Assembly: GCF_001187905.1 (NCBI RefSeq)
Contig: NZ_LGIS01000027.1
Location: 124,001-188,000, forward strand
Source of the DNA: Pantoea sp. RIT-PI-b
GTDB lineage: Bacteria > Pseudomonadota > Gammaproteobacteria > Enterobacterales > Enterobacteriaceae
DNA length: 64,000 nucleotides
Reading direction: 5' to 3'
The notes below the pieces were generated by a model. That model had not been told where the DNA came from. It saw only the letters and a program-made list of their open reading frames with translations, and did not search any database. Shown here in pieces: positions 61,331 to 64,000 of the stretch (position 1 is the first letter of the stretch; every line of letters starts with the position of its first letter). The position numbers and the translations under genes are program-made.

Positions 61331-62125
61331 TTAGTGAGATGTGAGCAGGTGCTGAAGTACGCGACTGCCGAAGTAGGCCATGGTTAGCAGCAGCGCACCG
61401 CCACAGTTGAACCACACGACGCGGCGTCCGCGCCAGCCTTCGTGATAGTGCCCCCAGAGCAAAACAATGTAGACAAACCAGGCAATTATGGAGAGAACCG
61501 CTTTATCTACATTCTCCGCGCTAAACAGGTTATGCATGAAGAACAGTCCGGTGCACAGCACCAGCGTCAGCAGCACGACACCAATTTGCGTGATGTGAAA
61601 CATTTTGCGCTCAATGCTCAGCAGCGGTGGCATATCCTGAGTGAAAGCCAGTTTCTTGTTTTTCAACTGGTAATCAATCCACGCCAGTTGTAACGCATAG
61701 AGCGCGGCAATAATCAGCGTGGCATAGGCAAACAGCGACAGACCAATGTGAACCATCATGCCCGGCGTGGTTTCAAGATGCGTAATAAAGGCATTCGGCA
61801 CAAAAGTGGCGAAGGCCAGGTTAATCAATGCGAAGCCGTACACAATGGGCAGCAGCAGCCAGCCACGATTACGTGAGGCAACAATCGTCATGATGGCGCA
61901 GATCAGCAGGCTAACTAGCGAACCGATATTGAGCAGACTGAGATTTTGCCCGTTATCCACGGCAAAAATGCGCTGCTGCAGGGCAACGGCGTGCGCAATC
62001 AGCGCCACGCAGGCAGAAAGCACGGCAAAACGGCGCCAGCCACCGTTGCGTTTAAGCAGGCTGGGAATGATGAGTGCAAGACTGAGGGAGTAGGCGAACA
62101 GCGCCACGATCGCGAAAACGAACAT
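61331..62125 (-). CDS. ypjD: YpjD/CcmC-like cytochrome c assembly family inner-membrane protein
   Basis: 264-residue protein with eight hydrophobic helices; the region LETTPGMMVHIGLSLFAYATLII and FVYIVLLWGHYHEGWRGRR resembles the haem-handling CcmC/CcsA family with conserved histidines. Function in E. coli unproven; it has been linked to cation transport with its neighbour YfjD. Start taken at 62125 (MFVFAIVALFAYSLSLALI); the frame continues 22 codons upstream across the promoter region. Divergent from ffh. Confidence 0.9.
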   Translation of the reverse strand: MFVFAIVALFAYSLSLALIIPSLLKRNGGWRRFAVLSACVALIAHAVALQQRIFAVDNGQNLSLLNIGSLVSLLICAIMTIVASRNRGWLLLPIVYGFALINLAFATFVPNAFITHLETTPGMMVHIGLSLFAYATLIIAALYALQLAWIDYQLKNKKLAFTQDMPPLLSIERKMFHITQIGVVLLTLVLCTGLFFMHNLFSAENVDKAVLSIIAWFVYIVLLWGHYHEGWRGRRVVWFNCGGALLLTMAYFGSRVLQHLLTSH

Positions 62126-62230
62126 AGATCCTTTCAGGTATCGGTCAGATAAGGAAAAAAGCAGTATAGCGCCAGCAGCAGCAGGCTCCAAACGATCTGA
62201 AGGTCAATTGCAGAGATCGCTCCGTCTTCG

Positions 62231-62239
62231 TGCTATAAT
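62231..62239 (+). promoter_or_regulatory. Extended -10 promoter of ffh
   Basis: TGCTATAAT is a perfect extended -10 element 54 bases before the ffh start. No good -35 box is seen at 17 bases, which is common with extended -10 promoters. Confidence 0.65.
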
Positions 62240-62292
62240 CCGCCGCATTGTGTCGCCTGGGGCGGCCTCGCTACGGTTCTAAGTGAGAGAGC

Positions 62293-63654
62293 ATGTTTGA
62301 TAATTTAACCGATCGTTTGTCGCAAACCCTGCGCAATATCAGCGGCCGCGGAAGGCTGACCGAAGACAACATTAAAGACACGCTGCGCGAAGTGCGCATG
62401 GCGCTGCTGGAAGCTGACGTTGCGCTGCCGGTAGTGCGTGATTTTATTAATCGCGTGAAAGAAGCTGCAGTTGGCCACGATGTGAACAAAAGCCTGACGC
62501 CAGGTCAGGAGTTCATCAAAATCGTTCGCAATGAACTGGTTGCAGCGATGGGGGCTGAAAATAATGCGCTCAATCTGAATGCGCAACCACCGGCCGTGGT
62601 GTTGATGGCGGGTTTGCAAGGTGCCGGTAAAACCACCAGCGTCGCGAAGCTGGGTAAGTTTTTACGCGAAAAGCACAAAAAGAAAGTTTTGGTTGTTTCT
62701 GCTGACGTCTATCGCCCTGCGGCGATCAAGCAGCTGGAAACCCTGGCACAGCAGGTTGGCGTCGATTTCTGCCCGTCCGATCTGAGCCAAAAGCCGGTCG
62801 ATATTGTTCAGAACGCGCTGAAAGAAGCCAAAGTGAAATTCTACGATGTGCTGCTGGTGGATACCGCCGGTCGTTTACACGTCGATGAAGCGATGATGGA
62901 CGAAATCAAACAGGTGCACGCCGCGATTAATCCGGTGGAAACCCTGTTTGTGGTCGACGCCATGACCGGTCAGGATGCCGCGAATACGGCAAAAGCCTTC
63001 AATGAAGCGCTGCCGCTGACCGGTGTAATACTGACGAAAGTCGACGGTGATGCGCGCGGTGGTGCGGCGCTGTCGATTCGTCACATTACCGGCAAGCCGA
63101 TTAAATTCATGGGGATGGGCGAGAAGACCGAAGCGCTGGAAGCTTTCTATCCAGAACGTATCGCCTCGCGCATTCTCGGCATGGGCGATGTTCTGTCGCT
63201 GATCGAAGATATCGAGAGCAAAGTTGACCGCGATCAGGCTGAGAAGCTGGCGAAAAAACTGAAAACCGGCGACGGTTTTGACCTCAATGATTTTCTTGAG
63301 CAGTTGAAGCAGATGCGCAACATGGGCGGTATGGCGAGCCTGATGGGCAAACTGCCGGGCATGGGTCAACTGCCTGATAACGTGAAGTCGCAGATGGATG
63401 ACAAAGTGCTGGTTCGCATGGAAGCCATCATCAATTCGATGACGCGTAAAGAGCGTGAGAAGCCAGAAATTATCAAGGGTTCGCGCAAACGTCGTATTGC
63501 GCTGGGCTCGGGCATGCAGGTGCAAGACGTCAATCGACTGCTGAAACAGTTCGATGATATGCAGCGCATGATGAAGAAAATGAAGAAAGGTGGCATGGCC
63601 AAAATGATGCGTGGCATGAAAGGCATGATGCCACCTGGATTCCCTGGTCGCTAA
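62293..63654 (+). CDS. ffh: Signal recognition particle protein Ffh
   Basis: 453-residue GTPase that with 4.5S RNA targets nascent inner-membrane proteins to FtsY. N domain, G domain with GLQGAGKTTSVAKL (G1), DTAGRLH (G3), TKVDGDARGGAAL (G4/G5), and a methionine-rich M domain ending in MMKKMKKGGMAKMMRGMKG and PPGFPGR. Length equals E. coli. It precedes rpsP, as in E. coli. Confidence 0.97.
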   Translation: MFDNLTDRLSQTLRNISGRGRLTEDNIKDTLREVRMALLEADVALPVVRDFINRVKEAAVGHDVNKSLTPGQEFIKIVRNELVAAMGAENNALNLNAQPPAVVLMAGLQGAGKTTSVAKLGKFLREKHKKKVLVVSADVYRPAAIKQLETLAQQVGVDFCPSDLSQKPVDIVQNALKEAKVKFYDVLLVDTAGRLHVDEAMMDEIKQVHAAINPVETLFVVDAMTGQDAANTAKAFNEALPLTGVILTKVDGDARGGAALSIRHITGKPIKFMGMGEKTEALEAFYPERIASRILGMGDVLSLIEDIESKVDRDQAEKLAKKLKTGDGFDLNDFLEQLKQMRNMGGMASLMGKLPGMGQLPDNVKSQMDDKVLVRMEAIINSMTRKEREKPEIIKGSRKRRIALGSGMQVQDVNRLLKQFDDMQRMMKKMKKGGMAKMMRGMKGMMPPGFPGR

Positions 63655-63692
63655 TGCGGCCGTCAAAAAGCCGGAAATTTGGCACGCTTAGG

Positions 63693-63720
63693 TTGCTTTT
63701 TGCGCCAAAATGAGTAAAAT
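63693..63720 (+). promoter_or_regulatory. Candidate rpsP-rimM-trmD-rplS promoter
   Basis: TTGCTT (63693-63698) and TAAAAT (63715-63720) are 16 bases apart, 77 bases before the rpsP start, giving a leader that contains the hairpin at 63739-63774. Confidence 0.6.
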
Positions 63721-63738
63721 TTTCGGGCTTTTTATATC

Positions 63739-63778
63739 GCGCTCGGGCCCCGTTCCTCGATGGGGCCCGAGCGCTTTA
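63739..63778 (+). terminator. Strong 13-bp hairpin in the rpsP leader
   Basis: GCGCTCGGGCCCC / GGGGCCCGAGCGC is a perfect 13-bp stem with a 10-base loop followed by TTTATT. It may end ffh transcription or act as an attenuator for the rpsP operon if the promoter at 63693 is used. Confidence 0.65.
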
Positions 63779-63796
63779 TTAACTAATGAGGATGTT

Positions 63797-64000
63797 ATGG
63801 TAACAATTCGTTTGGCACGTCACGGCGCTAAAAAGCGTCCGTTCTATCAGGTCGTCGTTACTGACAGCCGCAATGCTCGTAACGGTCGTTTCATCGAGCG
63901 CGTAGGTTTCTTCAACCCGATCGCTTCTGGTCAGGCTGAAGGTCTGCGTCTGGATCTGGACCGTATTGAGCACTGGGTTGGCCAGGGCGCAACGCTTTCT
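63797..64000 (+). CDS. rpsP: 30S ribosomal protein S16, 3' end cut by window
   Basis: First 68 codons of the S16 gene (about 82 residues usual). [20 protein letters not shown] and [19 protein letters not shown] are nearly identical to the family. ATGAGGATGTT precedes ATG 63797, and codon usage is highly biased. rimM, trmD and rplS should follow outside the window. Confidence 0.97.
   Translation, partial: MVTIRLARHGAKKRPFYQVVVTDSRNARNGRFIERVGFFNPIASGQAEGLRLDLDRIEHWVGQGATLS

Noticed and set aside
62875..63666. 263-codon minus-strand open frame inside ffh
   Set aside because: His/Gln-rich shadow of the Ffh G and M domains; no start signal.

Overview
The window reads as a contiguous piece of a gammaproteobacterial chromosome of the order Enterobacterales. 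Almost every housekeeping gene has the length and motifs of its E. coli counterpart and sits in E. coli-like order: barA, rlmD, relA, mazG, pyrG, eno, queE/queD, cysJIH, iap, cysDNC, ygbE, ftsB, ispDF, truD, surE, pcm, nlpD, rpoS, mutS, pncC, recA, recX, alaS, csrA, serV-arg tRNAs, yqaBA, gshA, micA, luxS, yfjD, ypjD, ffh, rpsP. The accessory content and the third-position GC bias suggest Erwiniaceae, probably a Pantoea-like organism. That genus call is an inference.

Layout. 1-6665: one operon for D-glucarate/galactarate catabolism, from permease (gudP, cut by the window edge) through two dehydratase paralogues (gudX, gudD) to aldolase, reductase and kinase (garL, garR, garK). 6751-18555: barA (minus strand), then rlmD, relA, mazG, pyrG, eno and queE on plus, with queD convergent. 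18853-23110: cysJIH sulfite/PAPS reduction. 23118-23256: a 139-bp palindromic element at the junction where E. coli carries its type I-E CRISPR-Cas locus; here there is only a YciI-like gene and iap. 24824-29200: cysG-cysD-cysN-cysC, so siroheme synthesis and sulfate activation form one unit. 29256-32307: ygbE, ftsB, ispD, ispF, truD.

32323-39366 is the main accessory island, splitting the usual truD-surE neighbourhood. It encodes a LacI-family regulator, a perfect 16-bp operator, a GlmS-like SIS-domain enzyme, a PTS EIIBC permease, a ChiP-type outer-membrane porin and a secreted glycoside hydrolase family 9 enzyme, and ends at a strong terminator. Read together this is a complete outer-membrane-to-cytoplasm route for a hexosamine-type oligosaccharide. 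My best guess is glucosaminides (chitosan oligomers).

39555-43271: surE-pcm-nlpD-rpoS with a conserved rpoS leader, directly facing mutS (43384-45927). 46291-50263: mltB, yjdM, an orphan DapA-family aldolase/lyase, tam, pncC. 50266-54828: recA with a textbook LexA box, recX, alaS. 55078-56430: csrA, then one tRNA-Ser(GCU) and four identical tRNA-Arg(ACG) genes. Two of the tRNA-Arg genes are followed by near-identical 134-nt units that end in the 3' 19 nt of tRNA-Arg and fold into a multi-branched structure. 56673 to the end: yqaB, yqaA, gshA, the sRNA MicA with a sigma-E promoter, luxS, yfjD, ypjD, ffh and the start of rpsP.

A dispersed palindromic repeat occurs at 6673, 13157 and (as a half unit) 18139, each time just after a stop codon. 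No insertion sequence, prophage, CRISPR array or replication origin was seen.
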